64,000 nt of DNA from Halosegnis longus. GTDB taxonomy: Archaea; Halobacteriota; Halobacteria; Halobacteriales; Haloarculaceae. Every line of letters begins with the position of its first letter. The stretch's first letter is position 1. Location: positions 496,001 to 560,000 of the forward strand of contig NZ_QKNW01000001.1 in assembly GCF_009663395.1 (NCBI RefSeq), given 5' to 3'. The notes under the pieces are model-generated. The model did not search any database and was not told the DNA's origin. It saw only the letters and a list, made by a program, of their open reading frames with translations. Shown piece after piece: positions 16,668 to 25,303 of the stretch. Both the position numbers and the translations under genes were made by a program.

Positions 16668-18152
16668 CTACGACCGCCAGAATCGCGGCGTCAACAGGAC
16701 GAGCACGGGAATAATCTCGATTCGACCCACCCACATCAACACCACCATCGCCGTCTTGCTCACCGTAGGAAAGTCGGCGTAACTCCCGTAGGGGCCGGCC
16801 GCGCCGAATGCGGGCCCGATGTTGAGGAACGTCGACGCGGCCGCACTCATCGCGTCGAACTCACCGACGGCGAGTCCAGACCGCGTCGAGTCCACGACAA
16901 CGATGACCGTCAACAACACGAAGATGACGATGCTCAACAGGATGTACATCGTGGTGTCGTGGACCGTCTCCTCGTCGACGATGTCGCCACCGAGTCGCAC
17001 CGGGCGGATGGCCTCCGGGTGGAGTTCGGTGAACAGTTCCCGGCGGAACGACTTCACCACGACGAGCCAGCGGAACGTCTTGATGGAGCAGGTGGTCGAG
17101 CCGGCCATCCCGCCGACGAACATACACAAAAAGAGGACGTGTTTGACCGCCGGCGACCAGAGGTTGAAGTCGACGGTCGCGTAGCCGGTCGTCGTCAGTA
17201 TCGAGACGACCTGAAACAGCCCGTGGCGTATCGTCGGCTCGGCGCCGGTGAACTCGCCGTCGATAGCGAGGATTGCCGTCGCGAGCGCAGTCACGCCGGC
17301 GACGAGCAGCGCGTAGAAGCGAAACTCCTCGCTCTCGCGCAGGGCTTGCGTGCGTCCCTGCGTGAGCGCGTACAGGATGACGAAATTTGTCGCGCCGACG
17401 AACATGAACAGCGTGATGAGATACTGGGCGGCGGGCGCGAACGCGCCGACGCTGTCCGGCTCCGGCGAGAAGCCGGCGGTCGCGAGCGTGGTGAGCGCGT
17501 GCGACACGGCGTTGAACGGGTCCATGTTCGGCGCGATATCCAGCAGAAACAGCAGGTACAACAGGACCGCGAGCAGGAGCGTCAACCCGACGTACAGCGA
17601 GCCGAGGAGCCGTGCGGTGCGTGACATCCGAGGGGCGAGCTTCGTGAGGTCCTCGGTCTGCGTCTCCGTCTCCATCAGCCGTGCGCCACCGACGGAAAGC
17701 TGCGAGAGCAGGCCGACGGCGAGCACCAGAATACCGAGCCCGCCGAGCCACTGGAGCAGCTGTCGCCAGAACAACAGCCCCCGTGAGTGCGCCGAGAAGT
17801 CGTCGATGACGGTCGCGCCGGTCGTCGTGATGCCGGACATCGACTCGAACAGCGCGTTCAGCGGCGACGTGAACACGCCGGTGCCGGCGAGCAGGAACGG
17901 GATGCTCCCGACGAGGGCGACAGCCAGCCAGGTGAGCGCGACCATCAGAAACGCTTCGCGGGGGTACAGCTCCTGTTGGGGGAACCGTTCGAGCGCGAAG
18001 CCGGCAAGCAGCGAGCCGGCGGCGGAGATGAGAAACGGCGTCGGCGGTTCGGCGTAGACGACGGCGACGAGTGCGGTGACCGCGAGCGGGACCGCGAGGC
18101 CCTTCAGGACGGCACCGACGAGACTCACACTCGTTCGCCAGTCGACTCTCAT
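16668..18152 (-). CDS. trkH: TrkH-family potassium transporter subunit 2
   Basis: 494 residues, beginning MRVDWRTSVSLVG. The four filter-like segments are SGITTTGATVIDD, ALTTLATAGFSPE, ILTTTGYATVDF and TFLNIGPAFG. The start ATG overlaps the trkA stop (ATGA), so TrkA and this TrkH are translationally coupled. Having two adjacent trkH genes with one trkA suggests alternative pores sharing one regulator or a recent duplication. High K+ uptake fits the salt-in strategy of haloarchaea. Confidence 0.93.
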   Translation of the reverse strand: MRVDWRTSVSLVGAVLKGLAVPLAVTALVAVVYAEPPTPFLISAAGSLLAGFALERFPQQELYPREAFLMVALTWLAVALVGSIPFLLAGTGVFTSPLNALFESMSGITTTGATVIDDFSAHSRGLLFWRQLLQWLGGLGILVLAVGLLSQLSVGGARLMETETQTEDLTKLAPRMSRTARLLGSLYVGLTLLLAVLLYLLFLLDIAPNMDPFNAVSHALTTLATAGFSPEPDSVGAFAPAAQYLITLFMFVGATNFVILYALTQGRTQALRESEEFRFYALLVAGVTALATAILAIDGEFTGAEPTIRHGLFQVVSILTTTGYATVDFNLWSPAVKHVLFLCMFVGGMAGSTTCSIKTFRWLVVVKSFRRELFTELHPEAIRPVRLGGDIVDEETVHDTTMYILLSIVIFVLLTVIVVVDSTRSGLAVGEFDAMSAAASTFLNIGPAFGAAGPYGSYADFPTVSKTAMVVLMWVGRIEIIPVLVLLTPRFWRS

Positions 18153-19480
18153 AAAACGCCGGTGACGGCGTCGACGGCGCTGGCGCTGGCGAACACCACC
18201 ACGTGGTCGCCGGCTTCGAGGACCGTGTCACCGCGGGGCGTCGTGAGTTCGCCGTTGCGCGTGATTGCGCCGAAGACGACACCGTCCGGCAACTTACCGG
18301 CCAACTCGCGGATGGTACAGCCGACGGCGTCGCCGGCTTCGTCCACCTCGAACTCCAGCACCTCGGCGCGGTTCCCCTCGATGAGGGCGATATTCTCCGC
18401 GTGGCGGCCGCGCGTGAACCGCGTAATCTCACCGGCGGTCGCCTTCCGGGGCGAAACGGCCACGTCGACGCCGACCGCCTCGAAGATGTCCGCAAACTGG
18501 ACGGTGTCGACGACCGCGACGGTTCGGTCGGTGCCGAGCCGCTCGGCGAGCAGACACGCGAGGAGGTTCTGTTGGTCGTTCTCCAGCGTCGAGATGAGCA
18601 CGTCGGCGTTGCCGACGTTTTCGCGGTCGAGGAACTCGCGGTCGGTCGCGTCGCTTTGCATCACGGTCGTCCCCGGCAGTTGCTCGGCGAGCCAGCGCGC
18701 GCGGTCGGGGTCGTGTTCGACGAGTCGGGGCGAGAAGCCGCGGGATTCGAGCAGCTTCGCCGTCTGATAGCCGACCTCGCTCCCGCCGACGATGACGATG
18801 TCGTCGGGGCCGGTGCGCTCGGGCGCGATGGCGGCGCTGAACGCGCGGGTCGAGTCGGGACTCCCGATGACGATAACGTCGTCGTCGGCCTCGATGCGGG
18901 TCTCCCCCCGCGGAATGATGATAGCGTCGTCGCGGAGGATGGCCGCGAAGGTGAGCGAGTCGAAGCGGTCTGCTTCCTCGATGGTTTGGCCCGCGACGGG
19001 GCTTTCTGCCGGAATCTCGAACTCGGCCATCTGGACGACCCCGTCTGCGAAGGTGTCCACGTCCTGTGCGGTGGCGAGGCCGATGACGCCGGTGATGGTC
19101 TCGGCCGCGAGCAGGTCGGTACACACCATGAAATCCGCGCCGAAGACGCGGGAGCCGCGCTCCCACGTGCGGAGATACTGCGGGCTCTTCACGCGGGCGA
19201 TGGTGAACACGTCCGAGAACACGCTCGCCGTGCCGCAGGTGACGATGTTCGTTCGGTCGTCGTTCGTCGAGGCGATGAGCATATCCGTCTCCTCGATGCC
19301 CGCCTCTTCGAGCGTCTCCACGTCGCTTCCGTCGCCCTTGACGCCGAGTACGTCTTCGCCGTAGCTGATTGACTCGACCTGTCCGCCGTCGATGTCGACG
19401 ACCGTGACCTCGTGGTCGCTGGACAGATCGGCGGCGATACTGGAGCCGACCTCGCCCGCTCCGACGACGATTACGCGCAT
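18149..19480 (-). CDS. trkA: TrkA potassium uptake regulator (two RCK units)
   Basis: 443 residues with two tandem RCK_N/RCK_C units. The first Rossmann motif is VIVVGAGEVGSSIA at the N-terminus with the acidic end VVDID; the second is IVIVGGSEVGYQTA at about residue 230. Each is followed by a TrkA-C type ligand-binding domain (PRGETRIEADDDVIVIG and PRGDTVLEAGDHVVVFA). It is a cytoplasmic NAD(H)/nucleotide-sensing gate of TrkH and the first gene of the trkA-trkH-trkH run. The upstream intergenic region is shared with the divergent tfb gene. Confidence 0.93.
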   Translation of the reverse strand: MRVIVVGAGEVGSSIAADLSSDHEVTVVDIDGGQVESISYGEDVLGVKGDGSDVETLEEAGIEETDMLIASTNDDRTNIVTCGTASVFSDVFTIARVKSPQYLRTWERGSRVFGADFMVCTDLLAAETITGVIGLATAQDVDTFADGVVQMAEFEIPAESPVAGQTIEEADRFDSLTFAAILRDDAIIIPRGETRIEADDDVIVIGSPDSTRAFSAAIAPERTGPDDIVIVGGSEVGYQTAKLLESRGFSPRLVEHDPDRARWLAEQLPGTTVMQSDATDREFLDRENVGNADVLISTLENDQQNLLACLLAERLGTDRTVAVVDTVQFADIFEAVGVDVAVSPRKATAGEITRFTRGRHAENIALIEGNRAEVLEFEVDEAGDAVGCTIRELAGKLPDGVVFGAITRNGELTTPRGDTVLEAGDHVVVFASASAVDAVTGVL

Positions 19481-19580
19481 CTGTCCGGACCTCTCATTAC
19501 CTGGTACTCACTCGCCCGCGATAAGTGGATTTTCATCCGAGAGCGAGGGCGTTCTGGTATCTGTCGGGACCATAGACAAA

Positions 19581-19588
19581 TTATATAA
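19581..19588 (+). promoter_or_regulatory. Strong TATA box far upstream of tfb
   Basis: TTATATAA preceded by an A-rich BRE-like ACAAA. It is the clearest TATA box in this part of the window, but it lies 163 bases before the tfb ATG, implying a leader of about 140 bases rather than the usual leaderless start. Confidence 0.65.
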
Positions 19589-19633
19589 GAGTGTGGGCTA
19601 ACTACGTTAGCTACAGTCGGACAGTCAGGCGTC

Positions 19634-19724
19634 GTGTCGAGCTGTGCCCCTCGACACGTCGATACGGCACGCGGTGGTTCGACTCGGGGTCAGGGTCCGA
19701 GTCGGCGACGACCACCGTGTACCG
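19634..19724 (+). promoter_or_regulatory. Structured 5' leader of tfb: two hairpins
   Basis: Hairpin 1 has perfect 8-base arms at 19634-19641 (GTGTCGAG) and 19650-19657 (CTCGACAC) with an 8-base loop. Hairpin 2 has an outer stem 19665-19678 with 19711-19724 (14 positions, one G-U and one C-A mismatch) and an inner perfect 7-base stem 19681-19687 (GACTCGG) with 19697-19703 (CCGAGTC). Together they fill most of the predicted leader between the TATA box and the ATG at 19751. This could be a regulatory leader or a separate small RNA; it matches no riboswitch I know. Confidence 0.55.
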
Positions 19725-19750
19725 TCGTTACCACCCCTCGACCGGAGCCA

Positions 19751-20695
19751 ATGACACGAATCTCAAAACGGCAGGACAAAACCGACGCACAGACAGACAA
19801 ACAGACCGACGACATCGACCCGGAGAACCTCGTCCGGACGGCCAACGGCGAGTTGATGGACGAGGAGACCGGTCTCATCGTCGAAGAGGACAACATCGAC
19901 CGCGGCCCGGAGTGGCGCGCGTTCTCACACCAGGAACAACAGCAGAAGTCCCGCGTCGGCGCGCCGACGACGCGCACGATGCACGACAAGGGACTGACCA
20001 CGAACATCGACTGGCAGAACAAAGACGCCTCGGGCCGCACGCTCTCACAGGAAAAGCGAAGCCAGATGCAGCGGCTCCGAACCTGGCAAGAGCGCATCCG
20101 AACCCAGGAGAGCGGCGAGCGCAATCTCCAGTTCGCGCTCTCGGAAATCGACCGGATGGCGAGTGCGCTCGGCGTTCCGCGGTCGATTCGCGAGGTCGCC
20201 TCCGTCATCTACCGACAGGCGCTCGACCGCGACCTCATCCGCGGGCGCTCAATCGAGGGCGTCGCGACCGCGTCGCTGCACGCCGCGTGCCGACAGGAGT
20301 CGATTCCCCGCTCGCTCGACGACATCACGGAGGTCTCACGCGTCGAGCGGCGCGAAATCGGCCGGACGTACCGCTACATCTCACAGGAACTGGAGCTGGC
20401 GTTAGAGCCGGTCGACCCCAAGTCGTATCTCCCGCAGCTCGCGAGCCAGCTCGAGGCGAGCGACGAGATTCAACAGGAGGCGGTCCGAATCGTCGAGAAG
20501 ACGACCGAGCTCGGGCTCCACTCCGGAAAGTCGCCGTCGGGATACGCGGCCGCCGCGCTGTACGCCGCCTCGCGCATCGTCGGTCCGAAGCTGACACAGC
20601 GTGCCGTCGCCGACGTGGCAGACGTGACCGTCGTGACGATCCGCAACCGGTATCAAGAACAGATGGACGCGCTCGACGTGAGCGTCACCCACTAA
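19751..20695 (+). CDS. tfb: Transcription initiation factor TFB without zinc-ribbon cysteines
   Basis: 314 residues from the ATG at 19751. The B-finger linker (DRGPEWRAF, SRVGAPTTRTMHDKGL) and two cyclin-like repeats (about 125-205 and 215-300, with REVASVIYRQAL and SGKSPSGYAAAALYAASR) are intact. The N-terminal zinc ribbon is not: where TFB normally has two CxxC pairs, this protein reads ENLVRTANGELMDEETGL, with no cysteine. TFB bridges TBP-DNA and RNA polymerase, and the ribbon contacts the polymerase dock, so this paralogue should differ in recruitment. Haloarchaea carry several TFBs, and ribbon-less members exist among them. Confidence 0.92.
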   Translation: MTRISKRQDKTDAQTDKQTDDIDPENLVRTANGELMDEETGLIVEEDNIDRGPEWRAFSHQEQQQKSRVGAPTTRTMHDKGLTTNIDWQNKDASGRTLSQEKRSQMQRLRTWQERIRTQESGERNLQFALSEIDRMASALGVPRSIREVASVIYRQALDRDLIRGRSIEGVATASLHAACRQESIPRSLDDITEVSRVERREIGRTYRYISQELELALEPVDPKSYLPQLASQLEASDEIQQEAVRIVEKTTELGLHSGKSPSGYAAAALYAASRIVGPKLTQRAVADVADVTVVTIRNRYQEQMDALDVSVTH

Positions 20696-20832
20696 ACCCC
20701 GACCGTGCTACGGTCGTCGCGCGTGACACCCTTTCCTCCCCCCAGTTTTAATTCATCGCCGGTAGTTCCGTGAGATAGCCGACCGACACGTTGACGACTG
20801 CGTCAGGGGCAGCGTGATTACGTCGGTACGGC

Positions 20833-20851
20833 CCACACCCTGCAGGTGTGG
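20833..20851. repeat. Inverted repeat downstream of tfb
   Basis: Perfect 7-base arms CCACACC and GGTGTGG around CTGCA. It lies in the 244-base gap between tfb and the convergent small membrane gene; it may be a bidirectional terminator. A T-rich stretch occurs nearer tfb at about 20744-20751. Confidence 0.4.
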
Positions 20852-20939
20852 CGGTCGTTGCGGCTCGCACCTCGGTGTGGGCTGGACGCCGGCGGTCGCG
20901 GGACGGCCGCCGGACACGCGACCGGTTTTCACCAGTGGT

Positions 20940-21134
20940 TCAGTGCTGTCGAGCGTCGCGGCCGTACCAGTAGACACCGACGGCGAGCACGGCGAGACTA
21001 CACGTCGTCGCGACCAGACTGCTCGCGGACAGCGAGATACCGACGCCGATGCTCCCGGTCGCGATGGCGACAACCGAGAGTGTCCCGACCGGCCAGCGGC
21101 TCCTCGTGTCGGGCCACTCGACGTCGCGTGACAT
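20940..21134 (-). CDS. Small two-helix membrane protein
   Basis: 64 residues, beginning MSRDVEWPDTRSRWPVG, then two hydrophobic segments (about 17-37 and 40-58) and a short charged tail YGRDARQH. No family recognised. Real-gene status rests on the coherent membrane topology, an ATG with a short acidic N-terminus, and its place between convergent tfb and the secY end of the ribosomal operon. It could be a tiny membrane regulator; there is no direct evidence. Confidence 0.5.
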   Translation of the reverse strand: MSRDVEWPDTRSRWPVGTLSVVAIATGSIGVGISLSASSLVATTCSLAVLAVGVYWYGRDARQH

Positions 21135-21250
21135 GTTCGTGTGGAAGCCGCGACTGCTACTAAAATAGTGGGCGGCGTTTCAGTTTCCGAAACCGAGGAG
21201 CGACAGGGTTGCCACTGGCGACCGAAGAAAGCGGAAGGAAATTCGCCGGC

Positions 21251-22723
21251 TTAGGAGTCGCCGAACATCTGGCGCATCATCGGGTGCATCTCCATCATCT
21301 GCTCTTCTGCGATCTCCTCGTACAGCTTGTACGTGATGGAGACGGTGAGCAGCAGTCCCGTGCCGGAGACGTTACCGATGGTCCCGAGCATGTTCGCCAT
21401 CACGGCGAGTGCGCCGACGAGCGCACCGCCGATGACGGTGACCTGCGGGATGTAGCGTTCGAGTACCTTCTCGATGACGCCGGGCGACTGCCGGAACCCG
21501 GGAATCTGCATCCCCGAGTTCTGAATCTGCTGGGCGGTCGCCTCCGGTCCCATGCCGGTGGTCTCCACCCAGAAGATGGCGAATATCGCGCCGCCGATGA
21601 CCATGAACGTCAGGTCGATGCCGATACGCAGGAACACCTGCCACAGCTCCACCGGCAGGTCGGTGATGAAGAACATCCAGTCCTCGTAGTTGTAGATGGG
21701 CGCGACGTAGTAGAAGAACCCATCAATCGCTTGGCCGTTGGAGTTGAAGTCTCCGAGCCAGGTCGGCATCCCGTCTCCCATCTGAGAGTGGATGATGCGA
21801 CCGAGGAACTGCAGGTTCGTCTGGAGTGCGCGGACGAGAATCATCGGCAGGACGGACGCGTAGATGAGCTTCACGGGGAAGCGACCGCGTGCGCCCTTGA
21901 CCCGCGCGTGCGAGAGCGGAATCTCGACGCGGACGGACTCGGCGTAGACGACGACCACGAAGATGAACACCGTGGTGAACAAGAACAGGAGCTGTCCCTG
22001 TTCGAGCAGGAGTCCCTGTAGTCCAGCGCCGCCGAGCACCGACCCGAGATTCGCGTTGGTGAAGATGATCTGATACCAGCCGAAGAGGAAGCCGCTCTGT
22101 CCGGTGATATCCGGAACGCCGAAGAAGCCACCGACGAGTCGCTGGCTGATGCCGGCGATGATGAACAGCCCGACACCGGAGCCGACGCCCCACTTCGAGA
22201 TGACCTCGTCCATGAACAGGATGAGGAGACCGCCGACGAAGATCTGGGCGAACATCAGCCACCTGACGCCGCCGAGACCGATGCCGAGGCTGTTCGCGAC
22301 GGCGTCGCTGGCCGGCAGGAAGTTGCCGGCAAACACCATCGGCAGCCCGGTCAGACAGATCATCACGACCACCAGCAGCTTCTGGAGCCCCTGGTACAGC
22401 ACCTGGTCGCGCGGGTCGTTCGTGTCCAGCCCGAGCAGGTTCGCACCGCCGAGCAGCTGCAGGACGATGGATGCCGTAACAATCGGGCCGATACCCAACT
22501 GCAGAATGGTTCCCTGTCCACCCGCGAGGATGGAGCGGAACTGACCGAACGCGTCTGAACCCTGCCCCGCGAGGCCGTAGACGTAGACGTTCGTCAGGAA
22601 GAAATACAACACGAGCACGCCTGCCGTCCAGGCGAGCTTCCGGCGGAACGGCACGTGGCCCTCTGGCCGGGTGACGCCCGGCATTCGCGTGAGCAGCGGT
22701 TCTGCGGTCTCCTTCCAGCCCAT
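21251..22723 (-). CDS. secY: Protein translocase subunit SecY
   Basis: 490 residues, ten membrane segments of the SecYEG channel. The N-terminus MGWKETAEPLLTRMPGV leads into TM1; the plug-region helix follows at about 60-70 (FGQFRSILAG), and the cytosolic loops VRVEIPLSHARVKGARGRFP and ETTGMGPEATAQQI that bind ribosome and SRP receptor are visible. It is the last gene of the super-operon, one base after uL15, as expected for archaea. The 116 bases downstream show no gene. Confidence 0.97.
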   Translation of the reverse strand: MGWKETAEPLLTRMPGVTRPEGHVPFRRKLAWTAGVLVLYFFLTNVYVYGLAGQGSDAFGQFRSILAGGQGTILQLGIGPIVTASIVLQLLGGANLLGLDTNDPRDQVLYQGLQKLLVVVMICLTGLPMVFAGNFLPASDAVANSLGIGLGGVRWLMFAQIFVGGLLILFMDEVISKWGVGSGVGLFIIAGISQRLVGGFFGVPDITGQSGFLFGWYQIIFTNANLGSVLGGAGLQGLLLEQGQLLFLFTTVFIFVVVVYAESVRVEIPLSHARVKGARGRFPVKLIYASVLPMILVRALQTNLQFLGRIIHSQMGDGMPTWLGDFNSNGQAIDGFFYYVAPIYNYEDWMFFITDLPVELWQVFLRIGIDLTFMVIGGAIFAIFWVETTGMGPEATAQQIQNSGMQIPGFRQSPGVIEKVLERYIPQVTVIGGALVGALAVMANMLGTIGNVSGTGLLLTVSITYKLYEEIAEEQMMEMHPMMRQMFGDS

Positions 22724-22724
22724 T

Positions 22725-23219
22725 TTACTCTCCTTGCTCGTCGTCGTCGGCTTCCTCGGCTTCTTCGAGCAGTTCCTCGCCGAGTTCCGTCAGGACGGCC
22801 TCGCCGCCCGCGGCGTCGAGGGCGTCTGCGGCGTCGTCCGAGAAGGCGTCAGCGGTGACGGTGAGCGCCGTGTGACACTGGCCGCCGCCGAGCACCTTCA
22901 CGCGGTCGACGTCGTTGCGGCCGTCGACGACATCGCGGGCGTCGACGGCGTAGCCGTCGTCGGTCTCCTCCGCGACGCCGTCGGCCGCGAGCAGGACGAT
23001 ATCCTCGTCCAGCTCGCGGAGGTTGACGGTCTCGACGACGCGGTCCGTCTTCTGGGGCCGCTTGAAGCCGTGCTTCTGTCGAGGGGGATACAGATTCTTC
23101 TCGTGTTTCTTGCGACCGGCGCGACCGCGACCACCGCGGTGGCCTGCGCCGCGTCGCTTCTTGTGCGAGCCGCCGCCGTGCGTGCGCGAACCACGCTGTC
23201 GTCGTTTCTTACTCGTCAT
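22725..23219 (-). CDS. rpl15: Ribosomal protein uL15
   Basis: 164 residues. The basic N-terminus TSKKRRQRGSRTHGGGSHKK and GAGHRGGRGRAGRKKH are the uL15 signature. The C-terminal 15 residues are strongly acidic (EEAEEADDDEQGE). It abuts uL30 upstream by one overlapping base and secY downstream by one base. It binds 23S rRNA in the central protuberance region. Confidence 0.96.
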   Translation of the reverse strand: MTSKKRRQRGSRTHGGGSHKKRRGAGHRGGRGRAGRKKHEKNLYPPRQKHGFKRPQKTDRVVETVNLRELDEDIVLLAADGVAEETDDGYAVDARDVVDGRNDVDRVKVLGGGQCHTALTVTADAFSDDAADALDAAGGEAVLTELGEELLEEAEEADDDEQGE

Positions 23220-23683
23220 TATCGCATCGCCTCCAGGAGCGAGTCGAGCGCTTCGGTCTCCTGTTTGCCGAGCATCCCACCCTCCTTGCCGGGGTGTTTG
23301 ATGCCGTCGTGCCCGCCGCGTGGCGGGTGGAGTCGGAGCGTCGGGGAGAGTCCCTGCTCTTTGAGCGTCGTCTCCTCGTCGACGAGGGCCGACGCGAGCG
23401 CGTCGATGTCGTCGTACTCCGTGTTCGATTCGACCCAGTCATCGTCGATGTCGGCCTCGCCCTTTGCGGGCTCGGCGCGCTTCGCGATGAGCAGGGCGAC
23501 CGTCTCCTCAGACGGGGTCCCGTGTGCGACCCAGTCGTTCACCTTGGTAATCATGCCGCGGTAGGTGTCCGTCTCGGGGACGAACGTCAGGTGGTTCACC
23601 TTGTGCAGATTCAGCATCGAGAGCGTGTCCCGAACTGCGTGGCTCTGATTCACCTCGCCGCGGAGTTGCACGATTGCTTCCAT
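23219..23683 (-). CDS. rpl30: Ribosomal protein uL30, long archaeal form
   Basis: 154 residues, beginning [20 protein letters not shown], with LNLHKVNHLTFVPETDTYRGM in the core and the archaeal C-terminal extension LRLHPPRGGHDGIKHPGKEGG. It is twice the bacterial length, as usual in archaea and eukaryotes. Start and stop each share one base with a neighbour. Confidence 0.96.
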   Translation of the reverse strand: MEAIVQLRGEVNQSHAVRDTLSMLNLHKVNHLTFVPETDTYRGMITKVNDWVAHGTPSEETVALLIAKRAEPAKGEADIDDDWVESNTEYDDIDALASALVDEETTLKEQGLSPTLRLHPPRGGHDGIKHPGKEGGMLGKQETEALDSLLEAMR

Positions 23684-24318
23684 TACTCGATCACCTCACG
23701 CTTCTCGAAGGCTCGCTGTGGGACGCGGGCCTCGCTGGTCGCGCGAAGGGCGTTGAACGTCGCCTTCGCGAAGTTGACCGTCGTCCGGGTGTTGCCGGAC
23801 GAGCGAGTCCAGATGTCTTCGATGCCGGCGAGATCGAGGACGTGTCGGACGGTCTCACCGCCCGCGAGTCCGAGCCCGCGCGGCGCGGGACGGAGTTCGA
23901 CCTCGACGGAACCGGCCTTGCCGGTCGTGCGAAGTGCGACGGTGTGGGGACGCCCACAGCCACACTCCCACGACCCGCAGCCGCGCGACACGTCGATGAC
24001 GTTCAGCTTGGCCACCTCGATGGCCTTCTGGATTGCGCCGCCGACCTGCTCGTCGCGGCCCTCGGCGTAGCCGACGAAGCCGTCGCGGTTCCCCACGACG
24101 ACGACACACCGGAACTTCACCCGGCGGCCGGAGTCGGTCATCCGCTGGACCATGTTGATATCGAGCACCTCGTCGTCCATCCCCGGGAGGAGCTGGTCGA
24201 CGATTTCGGGCTCCTTCAGCGGGAGTCCGCTGTTCAGGGCCGCCCGCATGTCGGTGATCTCGCCCTCTACGACCTTGTTTCCGAGCCGCGTTCGCGGCTC
24301 CCAGCCTCTGTCGCTCAT
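23683..24318 (-). CDS. rps5: Ribosomal protein uS5
   Basis: 211 residues. The dsRBD-like motif [20 protein letters not shown] and the C-terminal [20 protein letters not shown] identify S5. An archaeal cysteine-rich insert (CGSWECGCG) follows the N-terminal domain. It contributes to the mRNA entry site and decoding accuracy. Its start ATG overlaps the uL18 stop. Confidence 0.97.
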   Translation of the reverse strand: MSDRGWEPRTRLGNKVVEGEITDMRAALNSGLPLKEPEIVDQLLPGMDDEVLDINMVQRMTDSGRRVKFRCVVVVGNRDGFVGYAEGRDEQVGGAIQKAIEVAKLNVIDVSRGCGSWECGCGRPHTVALRTTGKAGSVEVELRPAPRGLGLAGGETVRHVLDLAGIEDIWTRSSGNTRTTVNFAKATFNALRATSEARVPQRAFEKREVIE

Positions 24319-24860
24319 TCTAGTAGTTCCTCACGGAGTTCGTCGAAATGCTCGGGCAGTTCGGTGGCGTCGAAGTCGCCGCTGTAGAGACCGCCCTCCT
24401 GCTCGGCGTAGTCGGCGATGTGGGTGCCGCGCGTGCGGTCCCAGTCGGCGAACACGTCGTCGTTGTGGGGAATCTCCAGACCGGCGTCGATTGCGCCCTC
24501 CTGCACCGCGAACACCTTGTTGCCGGGCGTCGCCGTGTTGAGGCCGATATCGAGCACCGCCTCCTCGACGCCCGCCTCGACGGCGCGCGTACCGAGCAGG
24601 AGCCCGGTGAGGTACGCCGCCGGCAGATTGCCGGTGGGTGCCTCCCAGCCGTACTCGTCGAGGTCCTCGGAGGTTGCCTCGACGACCGTTTCGTCACCGT
24701 TCTGTCCTCGCGTGACCAGCTGCGCCGTAGTGTGCTGGTTGCTCTTGCGGGCGACCAGCCGGGGTTTCCCGGATTTCAGCAGGCGCAACCTCTGATGGTA
24801 ATTCGTTCGTGCCTCGCGGCGACGCCGCATCGGCACTTTGTATCGTGGTCCGGTTGCCAT
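24315..24860 (-). CDS. rpl18: Ribosomal protein uL18
   Basis: 181 residues, beginning [20 protein letters not shown]. Core motifs are [20 protein letters not shown] and [13 protein letters not shown]. It binds 5S rRNA with uL5 in the central protuberance. It overlaps uS5 by ATGA and follows eL19 by two bases. Confidence 0.97.
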   Translation of the reverse strand: MATGPRYKVPMRRRREARTNYHQRLRLLKSGKPRLVARKSNQHTTAQLVTRGQNGDETVVEATSEDLDEYGWEAPTGNLPAAYLTGLLLGTRAVEAGVEEAVLDIGLNTATPGNKVFAVQEGAIDAGLEIPHNDDVFADWDRTRGTHIADYAEQEGGLYSGDFDATELPEHFDELREELLE

Positions 24861-24862
24861 TG

Positions 24863-25303
24863 TTAGTAGTTGTTCTCGATGTATCGTTCGAGGTCAGCGA
24901 CGGAGTCGAACTCGCCACCGGACGCCATGTCGTAGACGTCGCGGTAGGTGGAGCGGTCGATGTCGCCGTCCTCGCGGAGCTGTTTGAGTGTGGAACGCTG
25001 GGCGCGGATCTTCGACTGCCACGCCTCTTTCTCGTTTTGTCGACCGCCGGCTTTCCCCTTGCGGGAGCCGGCACCCTTCTTGTGACCGTAGGCGCGCTTT
25101 GCCGCGCGCTCGCGGGCACGGCCGCGCGAGTTGGACTTGGCGTCCTCCGCGCGAATCGCGCCCTCGTCGATGAGGTCACGGACGTCGTCGCGGGTAATCG
25201 CGTCCGCGAGGTCCTCCTGTCGGTCGGGGTCGAGCCAGATGCGGTTCTTGCCGACGTCGAGGATGTCGGCGGCGAGTCGCTTCTGTGCGGTGAGGTCACT
25301 CAT
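24863..25303 (-). CDS. rpl19e: Ribosomal protein eL19
   Basis: 146 residues, starting [19 protein letters not shown]. The signature [19 protein letters not shown] and the basic [19 protein letters not shown] segment are clear. It is an archaeal/eukaryotic large-subunit protein without a bacterial counterpart. It overlaps the end of eL32 by eight bases. Confidence 0.97.
   Translation of the reverse strand: MSDLTAQKRLAADILDVGKNRIWLDPDRQEDLADAITRDDVRDLIDEGAIRAEDAKSNSRGRARERAAKRAYGHKKGAGSRKGKAGGRQNEKEAWQSKIRAQRSTLKQLREDGDIDRSTYRDVYDMASGGEFDSVADLERYIENNY

Noticed and set aside
19591-20751. 386-residue plus-strand frame overlapping tfb
   Set aside because: Arg-rich out-of-frame product covering the tfb leader and gene; the TFB frame has clear domains.
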